Assembly: GCA_050084985.1 (NCBI GenBank) | Contig: JBITNC010000001.1 | Coordinates: forward strand, 192,696,001-192,760,000 | Source of the DNA: Nageia nagi | Taxonomy: Eukaryota; Pinophyta | Direction of reading: 5' to 3' | DNA: 64,000 nucleotides | Part shown: piece by piece, positions 12,104 to 22,949 of the stretch | Position numbering within the stretch: position 1 is the first letter of the stretch | Layout: each line of letters begins with the position of its first letter | Program-made: the position numbers and the translations under genes | Notes under the pieces: model-generated | Told to the model about the DNA's origin: nothing | Databases searched by the model: none | What the model saw: only the letters and a program-made list of their open reading frames with translations

Positions 12104-12419
12104 GAACTATTAGTATTGGCATTTTTGTTTGATGTTCGATGCGAAATATTAATATGACTTTTGGTAGTTTTTTTTTTATTATATGTCATTCAATTTTATT
12201 TCATAAATGATGAAATAAAATATGATTTTATATTTATTAGTATTCATTTTTTAAAATTTGTATTAAAATATATGATTGAATATAACTTATGATTTTATTA
12301 CCCTCATTTCAGTTACAAAGAAACTCTTGGATTTGGGAGTAGAAGGATTACTATTTGGAATTTCTAGAAAAATAATACCAGACTTTATGTGTGGTGGATA
12401 CAAATGCTTTAGAATAATG

Positions 12420-12904
12420 TGAGAGAACTAAACTATAACATAAGCAAATCTAAACTCCTAAGTTCATATGAAAGCTTACAATACACATCTAACAAACTCA
12501 CAAAGTAATCTCACAAAGATAACACAAGATGTAAGTGGTTCCTCCAACTAGGAGTACATCCACTAACTAGATCTCTCGTCTTAACAAATATGAACTCTTA
12601 AAATCCTTTTTCACACTATCCTATAGCATAACTTTACTTCCAAAATTTATGTGTGATCATAAAGAGGGAGCTTTTTATTTATAGGTCAAAATTCCTCTTT
12701 GGATCACCCTTTTATCCCATGTACAAAAGCATGACATGCACATCCTTTTGCCCAAGGGGCATGCTCATGACATGGAGTGTAGGACAAGTTACTTTATTAT
12801 ATTCACTTAAATACTTAAGTTATCAAATGATACCCTTAAGTATTAGTGAATTTACAAAGAGGATTACTACAAACCTTTACAATAATACATTATACATTCC
12901 AACA
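12420..12904 (-). repeat. 3' LTR of the copia element (family A)
   Basis: It begins TGAGAGAAC and ends CATTCCAACA, so on the element strand it runs TGTTGGAATG...CTCTCA. It is homologous along its whole length to 20089-20587 and to the solo LTR at 38969-39462. Confidence 0.93.
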
Positions 12905-12913
12905 CTTCCCCTT
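12905..12913 (-). other. Polypurine tract of the copia element
   Basis: Directly inside the 3' LTR the minus strand reads AAGGGGAAG, the expected plus-strand primer. Its position fixes the element's orientation together with the primer-binding site. Confidence 0.8.
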
Positions 12914-13614
12914 AATGCAATATTGGGATAGAGCGAATAAGAGAGAATAAAGAGAGAAAGTAAAAGAGTTCTCCTCCAAATAGATACAATGGTGATGAAA
13001 TTTTTTTACATATTTATGAAGTAAGAAAGATCTAATTTAAGACTCACTACTTTGCCAAATACAATCATTAACCATAATCAGTTTCAATGTACATGAAGTA
13101 GTCATCCAACTAGAAGTCATGAAGAGTCTCCAAGAGCTTGCATATCTGAGGTAACTACCTGAGGTAAGTAACTTGCAAGTCATAAGCAACTCAAATAACA
13201 AGATCAGTTAGATGCAACATATTCATCTCAACAAGGATAGATGAATCACACAAATACCATCATGAATTGATCAATAGTGCAATATAAGTCATCACAAAGA
13301 TGCGATGCTAAAAACTCATAGTCACCTGCTGTATATAAAATATATGTTGATTATCATTACAAAATAGAGCATGCACATATGAGTTTCTCACATATGGATA
13401 ACTAAATAGTTTCAAAAAACACATAAGAGTTCCTCACACATGGATAACTGAATAGTGCTAGATTGGCCAATTTTTTATTTTTAAAATTTTATACAATAAG
13501 TTCCTCATGTAGAGTGAACTTACCATGAAGGTGTACAATAAAATTAACATTGTATAGCATAAAGTCCTCCTAGGAGTGAAGTTATCATCACAAACATGAA
13601 TTCAACATAATAAT

Positions 13615-14200
13615 TCAAACTTCATTCTCCCTTGAGGGCAACTTCACCAACTTGATAGCATCCCTAAGCTTACAAAATTGAGCTTCTAAGAGGGGCTTGG
13701 TGAATAAATCAATGGAGTTCAAGGTGGATGGACAATACTTTAGGTGTATGATGCCATTAAGAACCTTCTCTCTAATAAAATGGGTATAGATTTCCACATG
13801 TTTTATTTTTTTATGGAACATATGATTCTTAGCCGAAAAAATAGTCAACTAATTATCTAAAGATATCAAAGATGAGCCACCTTAATCATACCTAATTTCT
13901 TTCAAAATATGCCTTAGCCAAATGGCTTCATGGGATACAATAGACATGGTACAGTATTTAGCTTCTATGGTAGAAAGAGAAACACTAGGCTACTTCTTGA
14001 AAGCCCAAGAGATAGCACCTAAATTAATGTTAAACACATATGCAGAGATTGATTTCCTATCACCTCTATCTCTCTCATAGTCAGAATCTGAGAATCTAAA
14101 GAGAATAAATGAGGGTAATTTAGAATACTTAAGAATAAAATCTTTAGTCCTAACAACATACATCAAGATTTACTTAATAACATTGAAGTGCTCAACATAT
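13615..14200 (-). pseudogene. copia RNase H (decayed)
   Basis: The region encodes the C-terminal RNase H of a copia polyprotein, which degrades the RNA template during reverse transcription. The clearest open part (13615-13848) shows KHVEIYTHFIREKVLNG, matching the conserved KHIEIDCHFVREKV block, and ends in a typical FTKPL segment. Upstream, in broken frames, the family's ISWAFKK and STIEAKY blocks are recognisable near 13960-14020. Stops separate the blocks, so no functional enzyme can be made. Confidence 0.85.
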
Positions 14201-14286
14201 GGTTTCTACATGAATCATGCTATCAGATTCACTACAAAGGTAATATTTGGCTTGGATATAGTCAAATATAAAAGATTATCAATTAA

Positions 14287-15201
14287 TTACTTGTAAGCTA
14301 TAGTAACAGCTAATTGAGAGTTAGAGCTTAGAGAAATAATGATTCTTGAAGAGATTGGGATCGTAGCATATCTACACTCCATTCCAAACTTTTGTAAGAT
14401 GTATGATATATACTTAGATTGATTGAGATAAGTATAATTCTTATATTGATACACTTGCATGCCAACATAGTAGTGTAAGAGACCAAGATTAGTCATTTCA
14501 AACATTACCTTAAGTTTGGATATGCACTGTTGAATGATTTCATCATTATTCGTAGTAATCAAAAGATCATCCACATAAAGGAGAATCAAGACCATATTTT
14601 TTCTTTGATTGAGTACATATAGATTAGAGTTAAAAAAACACTTGAAGAAATTAATGTCAAAAAAAACTTAAAATTTTTTGTACTAAGCTCTAGGTGCTTG
14701 TTTAATTCCATACAATGACTTCTTTAGCTTGCACATAAAGGATTCCTTACCTTCCATAATAAACCCTTCTAATTGATTCATGAAGATTTTTACATCTAAA
14801 TCACCATTAAGAAATGCATACTTAATATCAAGTTGAAAAACTTTCCATCTTTAAATTGCAAAAAGAGCAAGGATAATTCTCATAGTAAGCATCTTTACCA
14901 TGGGAGCAAAGATTTTCTCATAATCTATACTGTATTTCTAAGCAAAACCATTGGCTACTAACCTTGCCTTGTATTTCTCAATATCCTCAATTAAATTGAA
15001 TTTGACCTTATAGATCCACTTATTACCAATAACATTTTTTTCATTAGGATAAAGAACTAAATTTAAAGTTTCATTTTTCATAAGCGTTTCATACTCCACT
15101 TTCATGGCTTCCATCCAGCACTTGTGCTTAAAAGTTTCTTTGAAGGTTGAAGGCTCATGCTTATTGTCAATCTTGATAAATAAGGATTTGTTTAAGGTCA
15201 T
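14287..15201 (-). pseudogene. copia reverse transcriptase (decayed)
   Basis: Two open parts cover the reverse transcriptase. The upstream one (14938-15201) starts at the conserved WMEAM block and runs through NKWIYKVKFN and YKARLVANGFA. The downstream one (14287-14595) holds the catalytic YVDD box as LLYVDDLLIT, followed by the family blocks KFGMEC and YVGMQV. The stretch between (14596-14937) is full of stops but still encodes recognisable pieces of the fingers and palm. The catalytic Asp pair is intact although the frame is not. Confidence 0.9.
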
Positions 15202-15449
15202 GCTCCTTATTACCCTTTGTGTTGAAGAATTTTATTCTTGAGTTGACTTGTCTACACTAATATCTAACCAATTATGTGCAACTGAAGAGTCCTTTGAAAC
15301 ATTAACATCCTCATTAGAGGTAGATTCTTCAAGAAGTTCATTAAAATTTACATCCCTTGAAATAAAACATAGTATTGTAGGATAGAGAGTAGAGCTTGTA
15401 GCCTCTATGATGACTATCATAACCTATAAGGATGCATTTTTTAGCTCTT

Positions 15450-16230
15450 TTATTCAATTTCTTCCTTTTTTTTAGAAATAATGTAGGAGAATACTTTACA
15501 ACCAAACACTCTAAGATGTGAAATGTTAGGTTTTCTTTCTGACCATGCCTTATAAGGAGTTTTACTTTGAATGGCTTTTGTGGGACACCTATTCAAGGTG
15601 TAAATAACACTACTCATAGCTTCACCCCATAAGAAACTAGAAAGATTACCAAACATACATTTAACCATCTTCATAATTATTCTATTTTTCTTTTCGATAA
15701 CATCATTCTGTTAAAGAGTGTAAGGAATCATAAAGTGCCTCTTGATTCTATACTTAGCACAAAAGTCGTTGAACTCATTATTGTTATATTCTCTTCCATT
15801 ATCTGATCTCAACATCTCAATTTTAAAGTTAGTTTAATTCTCAACAAAGGCATTAAAAATTTTAAAACTCTCAAAAGTGTGATCCTTGTGCTCAAGCAGA
15901 TACCCAAAGATCATCCTACTAAAATCATCAATGAAAGTCAAGATGTAAGATGCTCCTTCAAGCAACTTAATCTAAAATGGACCCATCAAATTTGAATGCA
16001 CAAGTTAAAGAGGTTGAGATGCTCTTGTTGCTTTATCTTTTTCAAACTTTTATCTATGCATCTTGCCAAGAATGCACTTCTCATATAAACCAACCAAAGG
16101 AAAAATTGAAGGTAAACCGTCTACAAGTTATTGGTCTTTCATGACTTAAATACTCTTATAATTAAAGTACCCTAAATGATGGTGCCAAAGATTGCCTCTA
16201 GAACACACACTAGAAGCAAGATACATCTTT
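15450..16230 (-). pseudogene. copia integrase (decayed)
   Basis: Near 16000-16220 the frame encodes the GAG-pre-integrase and zinc-binding part (segments LWHHHLGYFN, EKCILGKMHR and LVHSNLMGPF). The open part at 15450-15674 is the C-terminal portion with TLNRCPTKAIQSKTPYKAW and LRVFGCKVFSYI, a well-known copia signature. Stops occur between the blocks, several at positions where Gln or Trp is expected. Integrase inserts the DNA copy into the host genome. Confidence 0.85.
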
Positions 16231-16479
16231 GATAAAACTTGATCCATGATGTAGAAGTTATCTTTCATCGATCCTTTAACCAAAGTGGTAAGTCCTTTCT
16301 TAATGCACCAGGATTGAGAGTCGAACTCAAAAGAGTACTTTTTTCTAGCAACTTAAATTATGAAGAGAAGGTTCATCCTAAGCTTAGAAACATAGAGCAC
16401 ATTGTCAAGAACCTTCTCATGAATCAACACACTCCTAATTCCTTAGACTTCAAGGGTAGAGTTATCACCTATCATAATT

Positions 16480-16610
16480 GTATCTTTTTTATTCTTATGA
16501 AAGTTATAAAACTTTTTCTTTTCAAAGCATAGGTGATTAGTGCAACCAGAGTCAACAATCCATTCTGATGAAAAAAAGTGAGATAAGGAGTAGAGCATTG
16601 TAACAAAACC
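16480..16610 (-). pseudogene. copia aspartic protease core (decayed)
   Basis: In a broken frame the minus strand encodes WIVDSGCTNHLCFEKKKF, the retropepsin active site DSG followed by the typical copia C-x-x-H context. The protease cleaves the polyprotein. It lies directly downstream of the gag remains. Confidence 0.75.
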
Positions 16611-16654
16611 AGCATGAATATTCTTCTTTCTTTTGAAGTTCTTTGCATTTCCAT

Positions 16655-17600
16655 TACCTTTGTTCTTTTTTCTCTTTTTTTATAGCAATTAAATTCTTTT
16701 TGACCTTGGATGCCATAATAGTTATAGATACCATCAAAATTTTTCTTAAGATATGGATTGTTTGATTTGCCTTTTCCATCTCTTTATTGGAGGTGGTTAT
16801 TATTGCCATTGTTCTTGCTATTATGGTTATTTTTGTTGTTGCCTTTGATACCATTATTTATACTATAATTATAGCCATTACCTTTTTTTTCAAATCTTTT
16901 GAAGGAAGAGGGATAAGATTTCTTTTAATAATTGAACTTTTTCTTGAAAGAAGTTTTGGTTGTTCCAAAAGCAATGTTATTATCCTTAGAAGAAGAAATC
17001 AATATCTTATTGCTAAGGGTTTTCTTATCATTCAAAAGGTGCTTAAAAAGGTTCTCAAGGAAAAAGACTTCTTTTTCATCATTAATCCTTATTTCCATAA
17101 CTGTTACAAAATTTTCAAAATTTGAAAAAATGCTTTGAAAAATGATAAAGACCATGAACTCATCATTGATTCAATTACACATATAAACAACAAATTGGGT
17201 CCTTAGGTCAATGATTTTATTTAAGTAGATGGCAACATTTTCATCTTACCCTTGATGAGATTGAAGTATCTTTTAGAGAATGGTAAACCTTCTTGAAACT
17301 TTTGAACCAAGGTAGATTTGCTTAAGTTTATCCCAAGCTTCTTTTATCGAGGTTGAAGAGGAAATCATTAGGATCACATCATCTAAAATTGCATGATAAA
17401 TCATAGATGTTGCCAAATCATTTTTTGTGTTGTAAGCCTTTAGTGAATTCTCATCTATAGGAGGTACGAGGTTCTCATTCATTATTTACCAAAGCTTTCT
17501 TGCTTGTAACTTAGCTCTCATCTAAGATTCCTAAATTCCAAAGTTAGAACCATCAAGAATGTATTTGGATAAAAAGGAATCTCCCATTTGCTACATCAAA
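16655..17600 (-). pseudogene. copia gag (decayed)
   Basis: The clearest open part is 17273-17482, with STSIKEAWDKLKQIY, the UBN2-type gag signature of copia elements. Upstream of it, across two stops, ILDGSNFG and MRAKLQARKLW resemble the start of such gags, so the start is probably near 17597. Downstream, frames with many Lys, Ile and Thr (16654-17155) correspond to the linker that normally bears a zinc knuckle; no complete CCHC is left. Confidence 0.75.
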
Positions 17601-20069
17601 ATGTAAAATAATAAGCATATGGTTTAATAAATAACATTTAATGTTAAGTTTTAACTAAGAAAATAAAATAAGTTACATTTAACACTAGAGATATGCTTGA
17701 TTTAATTTACAAGTGCAAATATTTTACAACTCAAATAATTCATGTACCCAAATACATTTCTCATCTCAAGAACCATAGATGTAGAGTGACATTATTGAGG
17801 CTTATTTTCTTGTTTAAAATTAGGTTTTCACTTGGATGCCCACACAAGAGGATCCCAAGTACTACCAATCCTCAATCAGTTTACCTTGGTCAATTTTATA
17901 CACTCTCATAAGGAGAAGCACCTATAATTTTCCAAGGTTATGACATTTATTAGATCGATCAAATTATTAATCTTGATTAGGTTTTAAGTTTTCCTCTTAG
18001 GTTATCAAGATAATCTTTGAATGGACATGTGGTATCATTACACATATGTATATCCACCTATTGGAGTTATGTTCAGACCAATAGAGGACTTAAGGACAAT
18101 TAAGAAGTAAGAACTTTTCACCATTTGGATCGTTGAACTTAAAGGCTCCAGTCCACCTATCCTCGCCTTATGGATCCCCAAACAAGTCATGTTGTAGAAT
18201 GTACATGTAGATATGTTCATTTTAAGGGGTTTCTCATATCAATATTTGCATTTTTATTTGCATAAGAAAATAAATCAAACTATGAAACATGAAGTAAAAG
18301 AGCATAAAAAACAATCTATTCAAGATTTGAAACATAAATATTCAATGGATTTTGTTTACTAACCCCTAAAGGACATTTTTACATCATTCCTTATTTTGCA
18401 TAAGTCCATTCCACACTCTGCATAAGAAAATAAAAATTAAGGAGTCATCAAATGTATCATTTCCATAACTTAAATTTAAGTAATAAGCATGCATCATTCT
18501 ATTAGCTTAAAAAATTAAGTAATAAGCATGCATTATTCATATTAACTTAAAAATTAAGTAATAAGCATTCATCATTCTTGTTAAGTAAAATATCCATAAA
18601 GTTTCCAAGAGATAAATATGCATTCTAAGCATAAAGGATCTAAATGTTTAAGTAAAGAAATTCATAAATATTTCCCCCTTTTTTACTTAAAAAAATATTC
18701 ACCTTAACATTAACAAAATAACATTAGGTTATTTAATAAGGCATATTTTTATTTAAAGCATGTAAGTAAAAAAATTAGAGAGCTCACTTGTTTCAAAGAT
18801 GCTTTTAAGAGTAATGATGATATCTTACTCAGCCATTAATGCATATTTGTCCATTTACTCACTCTAGAGCAACATCATTACAATGCTATAAAGTTGGAGT
18901 ATAGGTTTTTAAAAAATTAATGCTTATGGAGGGAGGGTATTAAATAAAACATGCCTTGTAAGAAATAATAAAAAAAATGCAACAAAAATAGAATATACCA
19001 ACTACATCATTAAATGAGAGTCCCCTAAGATGGTTGAAAAAACATAAGCATGCAAGCAACCTAAAAGAAATAAGTTGCTCCTAAGGGAAAAAAAAAGCAT
19101 ACACCATGCACAACTGAGGAGCAACAAAGGTCATAAAGGGGCCAAGGGTGGAGCAAGGTCGATTCTGGTGCACAAAATGGCATGATGTGAGGTTGCAAAG
19201 AGAAGAGGCCACATGATGGAGGTAAGTGGACGGTGAGGAGAGGAAAGTGGCTAGGGAGGCTACCAGTAGAATAGGTGGTGGTATAGTTGGCTAGTGCATC
19301 AAACACCAACCAAACTACCATGTCAAACAACCAAATCCTTTGGCCAATACCAATCAAACACCAGCTTGTTATAGTGGAAGAGCAGAGATAAGTTTGATAA
19401 GAGAGGAGGGGTTTAGCTAGGTCATGGCAGAGTGACTTCCTTTTTTTTTAAAAAAATTATATTGTATTAAAAAAAAATTTATATATTTTTTGTAAATAAA
19501 CTTCCCCTTCATTTATATAAAAATAATAATTACTTTCAATTTTTTTGTTAGTATCAACAATAGTTAAATTTGTTTAATATAACTATTTTGATAAAAAAAG
19601 ATGGGCATAACCAAAAAAATTGCAATATATTGTTATATAATTTTTATTTTGCATATAATTTTTGAAGAAGAAAAAAAAATAGTATATAATTTTTGATATA
19701 CATAATAAAAACTTCAAAGGATTAAAGATATGCAAAAAAAAATTATATCAATATAGTTTTTTTTTTTTTTAAAAAAAAAGCAACTAACAATGAGATATGT
19801 TAGTAAAGAGAATGCATAAAAAACTATTGCTACTTTAAGCAAATTTTTACCCAAAAAATTTGTAACACACACAAAACATGTTAGGAAAAAAAATTGCATA
19901 GCAATATAATGATACACTTTTCAATGAGAAATTGCAACAAATATAAGAGGTATTAGAAAAAAAAAGGAGGTTAGACCTTGAAAGAGTTTTACCTCACCAA
20001 TGAATATTATGATGAACTATGAAGACCTCCAAATTGAATATCTTCAAGATGTTGAAGAAAAGCTTCCAC
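17601..20069 (-). other. Unusually long copia leader, no gene
   Basis: About 2.5 kb separates the primer-binding site from gag. No frame here resembles a protein I know. It contains a three-fold tandem repeat (18473-18590) and a less AT-rich block at 19080-19430. It could be a genuine long leader or hold an older insertion whose ends I cannot define. Confidence 0.5.
18473..18590. repeat. Three-fold ~54-bp tandem repeat
   Basis: The motif TTAAGTAATAAGCATGCAT with CATTCT and an A-rich tail occurs three times in succession within the copia leader. Confidence 0.85.
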
Positions 20070-20074
20070 ACCAA

Positions 20075-20086
20075 GCTCTGATACCA
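20075..20086 (-). other. Primer-binding site, initiator tRNA-Met
   Basis: On the element strand the 12 bases TGGTATCAGAGC lie 2 bases inside the 5' LTR. This is the classic plant copia primer site complementary to the 3' end of initiator tRNA-Met. It is unmutated. Confidence 0.95.
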
Positions 20087-20088
20087 AA

Positions 20089-20587
20089 TGAGAAAACTAA
20101 ACTATAACATAAGCAACTCTAAACTCTCAAGATCACATGAAAGCTCACAATACACATCTAACAAACACACAAAGCAATCTCACAAAAGATAACACAAGAT
20201 GTAAATGGTTCCTCCAATTAGGAGTACATCCACTAACTAGATCTCTCTTCTTAACAAATATGAACTCTTACAATCCTCCTACACTTTTATCCTAAACACT
20301 ATCCTATAGCATAACTTTACTTCACAAATTGGTGTGTGATCAAAAAGAGGGAGCCTTCTATTTATAGGCCAAAATCCCTCTTTGGATTACCTTTTTATCC
20401 AATGTACAAAAGCATGACATGCACATCCTTTTACCCAAGGGGCATGCTCATGACATGGAGTGTAGGACAAATTACTTTATCATATTCACTTAAATACTTA
20501 AGGTATCAAATGATACCCTTAAGTATTAGTGAATTTACAAAGAGGATTAATACAAACCTTTACAATAATGCATTATACATTCCAATA
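20089..20587 (-). repeat. 5' LTR of the copia element (family A)
   Basis: It begins TGAGAAAAC and ends CATTCCAATA; the final CA has mutated to TA. It is homologous throughout to 12420-12904. Confidence 0.93.
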
Positions 20588-20592
20588 GAATG

Positions 20593-21084
20593 TTTACTCC
20601 TAAACTTCTAGAATTTTCTCAAGAAAAGTTTGATATTGATGTATGGTTTACAAAATTAGTTCCCACCAAAATACAACCCATGTTTAGGAGATTTTAATGG
20701 TTGAGGGATAACAAGTTCGAGTTTGTTTGGGATAGGTCTCACTGCCAAATGGATTTTAAGCATTCTCGTAATGGGAAAATTGTCCCCATTTAAACAAAGA
20801 ACTTGGAAGATGTTGTTAACACATATGGTGAGAAATATGGAATAGAAAATATATTATTCATAGATGATGCCAACTATATCAGTGAAAATAAGGTTCACCT
20901 TAATTTGTTTAAAATTCCCCATAGTTGGGCATTTGATGGATTAGAAAAATTAGATGAAGTTGTAAAGATGCATCTTCTCTCTCTTCTAAGAAATGTTAGA
21001 TCTCAATCTAATATGAAACATGCAATAGAAACATTTAAAAGGATCATTTTGATTATATTAAGTGAAAAGTATATTGTTCAATGA
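20593..21084 (+). pseudogene. FCP1/NIF phosphatase-like domain, downstream part
   Basis: This continues the exon cut at 12419. Joined without the copia element and one target-site copy, the frame is unbroken across the junction (…CFRIM then FTPKLLEF). Successive blocks match the plant NIF/FCP1-like fold: FDIDVWFTKL for the conserved F-D-V-G-V-W-S block, FEFVWDRSHCQMDF for the W-D-Q-S-H-C block, and ENILFIDDANYISEN for the L-I-D-D-S-P-Y-K block with the acidic metal-binding pair. Two in-frame stops (20695-20697, 20791-20793) break it; the last 93 codons (20803-21084) stay open. In motif I the catalytic Asp appears replaced by Gly, so even an unbroken version may have lacked phosphatase activity. 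Assignment is by motif recognition. Confidence 0.7.
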
Positions 21085-21241
21085 TTACTAGTTTCAAGAA
21101 TATGTAAATGTGTTAAAGTATTCAATGATCCTTTTGATTATTTTATAAATATACATGATGTGTGTTACATATTTAGGTCAAAATTATGATATTTCAATAC
21201 AAGTGTAGTAATTCATTATTTGAAAATGTTCAATATTTATA

Positions 21242-21250
<9 letters not shown>

Positions 21251-21287
<37 letters not shown>
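21251..21287. repeat. (GT)n microsatellite
   Basis: About 18 uninterrupted GT units are present, preceded by a mixed TATGTG tract. The run is missing from the paralogous position of the second duplicate near 22200. Confidence 0.9.
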
Positions 21288-21288
<1 letters not shown>

Positions 21289-22289
21289 TCATTATCTATG
21301 TTATTATGTTTATTATTATTTTTTAAATTTATTTTTCTCCATATCATTCAATTGTGAAGAAATCAACTACTAATATTCTATATGAATGGACTTCTACATG
21401 CAATTCATGGATAAAATAATTTATGGTCAACTTTATTGGTAAATTTATGGTCAAGTTTATTAGCTTTGAAAGGAGTGTCTGATCTATGCATAATTATTCA
21501 ACAATTCAAAGAGAAAAAATAAAGTTTACACTATTTGCACATTCATATTCATGTGAAATATAAATAAAAATTACGAGTAGTAATATCATGTAAATTATTT
21601 GTATTCAAATTTAAAAATTATTTAAATATTTTAATGGTTCCTTAAATTTAGTTTTCAAGTTATCTATGAAATTTAAATATAGTTGAATACTTTGATTAAG
21701 ATATTCATAATCACTCTAAATTTTAGGCTTTCAAAAGACCTTCCAAAATGAATCAAGAAAATTAGGAAATCTCTCAAGAAGATAATCTAGTTGGTTCATC
21801 TATGTTTTGTTCGCACTCCTCATTTTGATTACTAAGATACTTTTTTCTCTCTACTGCATTTTGTAGTCTGATTTGTATTGATTCTCCTATATTGCTACAT
21901 TTTGTACAAAATAGATAGGGACCATTTCAAAACCTTTACTTTTTACCTTGTAATAAAAAATATTTTTATCATTGATATATTAATGGGTGAGGGTTTAGGA
22001 GGATGCACAACCTTACAAACATGGTCTACATTTATGTAGAGAACTAATTATAAAATACAATTACGATAACTTTGTAAACTAATTATACCAATGTTGAAAT
22101 CTAATTATGATAACTTTGGAAAATGATATATACCATTATTATTATCAACTTAGACTAGAAAGTGTAATGCTTCATTATTTGAAAATGTTAAATATTGTTA
22201 AATATATTTCATTGGTATGTGATCATTATCTATATTATTATGTTTATTAAATATTTTTTAAATATATATTTTTTTCCAAATCAATCAAT

Positions 22290-22458
22290 TGTGCAAAAAA
22301 ATCAACTACTAATATTCTATACAAATGGAGTTCTATATGCAATTCATGGACAAGATGATTTTGATTATTTATTGGCAAATTTATGGCCAAGTTTATTAGC
22401 TTTGAAAGGAGATCATGATCTATGCATGATTATTAAACAATTCAAAGAGAAAAAATAA
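22290..22458 (+). pseudogene. Duplicated 3' exon-like ORF near the NIF-like gene
   Basis: The frame encodes LLIFYTNGVLYAIHGQ and LANLWPSLLALKGDHDLCM before a Lys/Glu-rich end and stop. The paralogous block in the first duplicate (about 21365-21520) has a frameshift and stop. Its position after the phosphatase-like domain suggests a C-terminal exon, but I cannot align it confidently with the family's C-terminus. Confidence 0.35.
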
Positions 22459-22949
22459 AATTTGCACCATTTTTGCATTCGCATTCATGTGAAATATAAA
22501 TAAAAATTGTAAGTGATAATATCATGTAAATTGCTAGTATTCAATTATTTAAATTTGATAATTATGTAAATATTTTAATGGTTCCTTAAATTTAGTTTTC
22601 AAATTATCCATGAAATTCAAATAAATTGAATTCTTCTTCAATGAAGATATTTGCAATCACTTTGAATTTCAAGCTCCTGGAAGACTTTCCAAAATGAATT
22701 AAAAAATTAAGAAATCTCTCAAGAAGATGCTCTAGTTGGCTCTTTTCTTCTCTGATTTGTTCACACTCCTCGTTTTGATTACTAGGGTGCTTTTTTCTCT
22801 CTACTGCATTTTGTAGTATGATTTGTGTTGATTCTCCTATATTGCTATATTTTGAACAAAATGGATTAGGATCATTTCAAAACCTACAATTTTTACCCTA
22901 TAATAAAAAATATTTATTTTTGATATATTGATGGGTGAGGGTTTAGGAG

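Larger units (their letters stand above)
9763..12419 (+). pseudogene. FCP1/NIF phosphatase-like gene, upstream exons (broken)
   Basis: Short protein-like blocks are bounded by plausible splice signals: an acceptor at 9761-9762 opens an acidic stretch (ESIQNHENLWNDGVHIEED); another acidic block ends at donor 10195; pairs of small exons end at donors 10473 and 10680 and, in a duplicate, 10993 and 11200; acceptor AG at 11290-11291 opens a longer block to about 11840; acceptor 12311-12312 opens an exon that runs into the copia insertion at 12420. That last exon starts KKLLDLGVEGLLFGIS, which aligns with motif I of the plant NLI-interacting-factor (FCP1-like, HAD superfamily) phosphatases. These enzymes remove phosphate from protein serine residues, FCP1 itself from the RNA polymerase II tail. 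Family members often have a disordered acidic N-terminus, which fits the small upstream exons. Frame breaks and stops show that it is not functional as it stands. Exon limits are estimates. Confidence 0.55.
12420..20587 (-). mobile_element. Full-length Ty1/copia LTR retrotransposon
   Basis: The element is 8168 bp with LTRs of 485 bp (12420-12904) and 499 bp (20089-20587), target-site duplications TAATG (12415-12419) and GAATG (20588-20592), a primer-binding site complementary to initiator tRNA-Met at 20075-20086, and a polypurine tract at 12905-12913. Read on the minus strand the order is LTR, long leader, gag, protease, integrase, reverse transcriptase, RNase H, LTR. Integrase before reverse transcriptase is diagnostic of copia. 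All frames carry stops and frameshifts and the LTRs differ at many positions, so it is an old, dead copy. It is inserted in an exon of the NIF-like gene. Confidence 0.95.

Noticed and set aside
12653-12931. Open frame whose peptide (for example FYPMYKSMTC) recurs at 20336-20611 and 39204-39416, looking like a conserved gene
   Set aside because: All three lie inside homologous copies of the same LTR, so the similarity reflects repeat copies, not selection on a protein.
16787-17155. Overlapping open frames on both strands (16787-17125 +, 16932-17138 +, 16925-17155 -)
   Set aside because: They are low-complexity shadows of the decayed copia gag on the minus strand.
19061-19357. 98-codon minus-strand open frame in the copia leader
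   Set aside because: No recognisable domain and composition of non-coding DNA; not supported as a gene.
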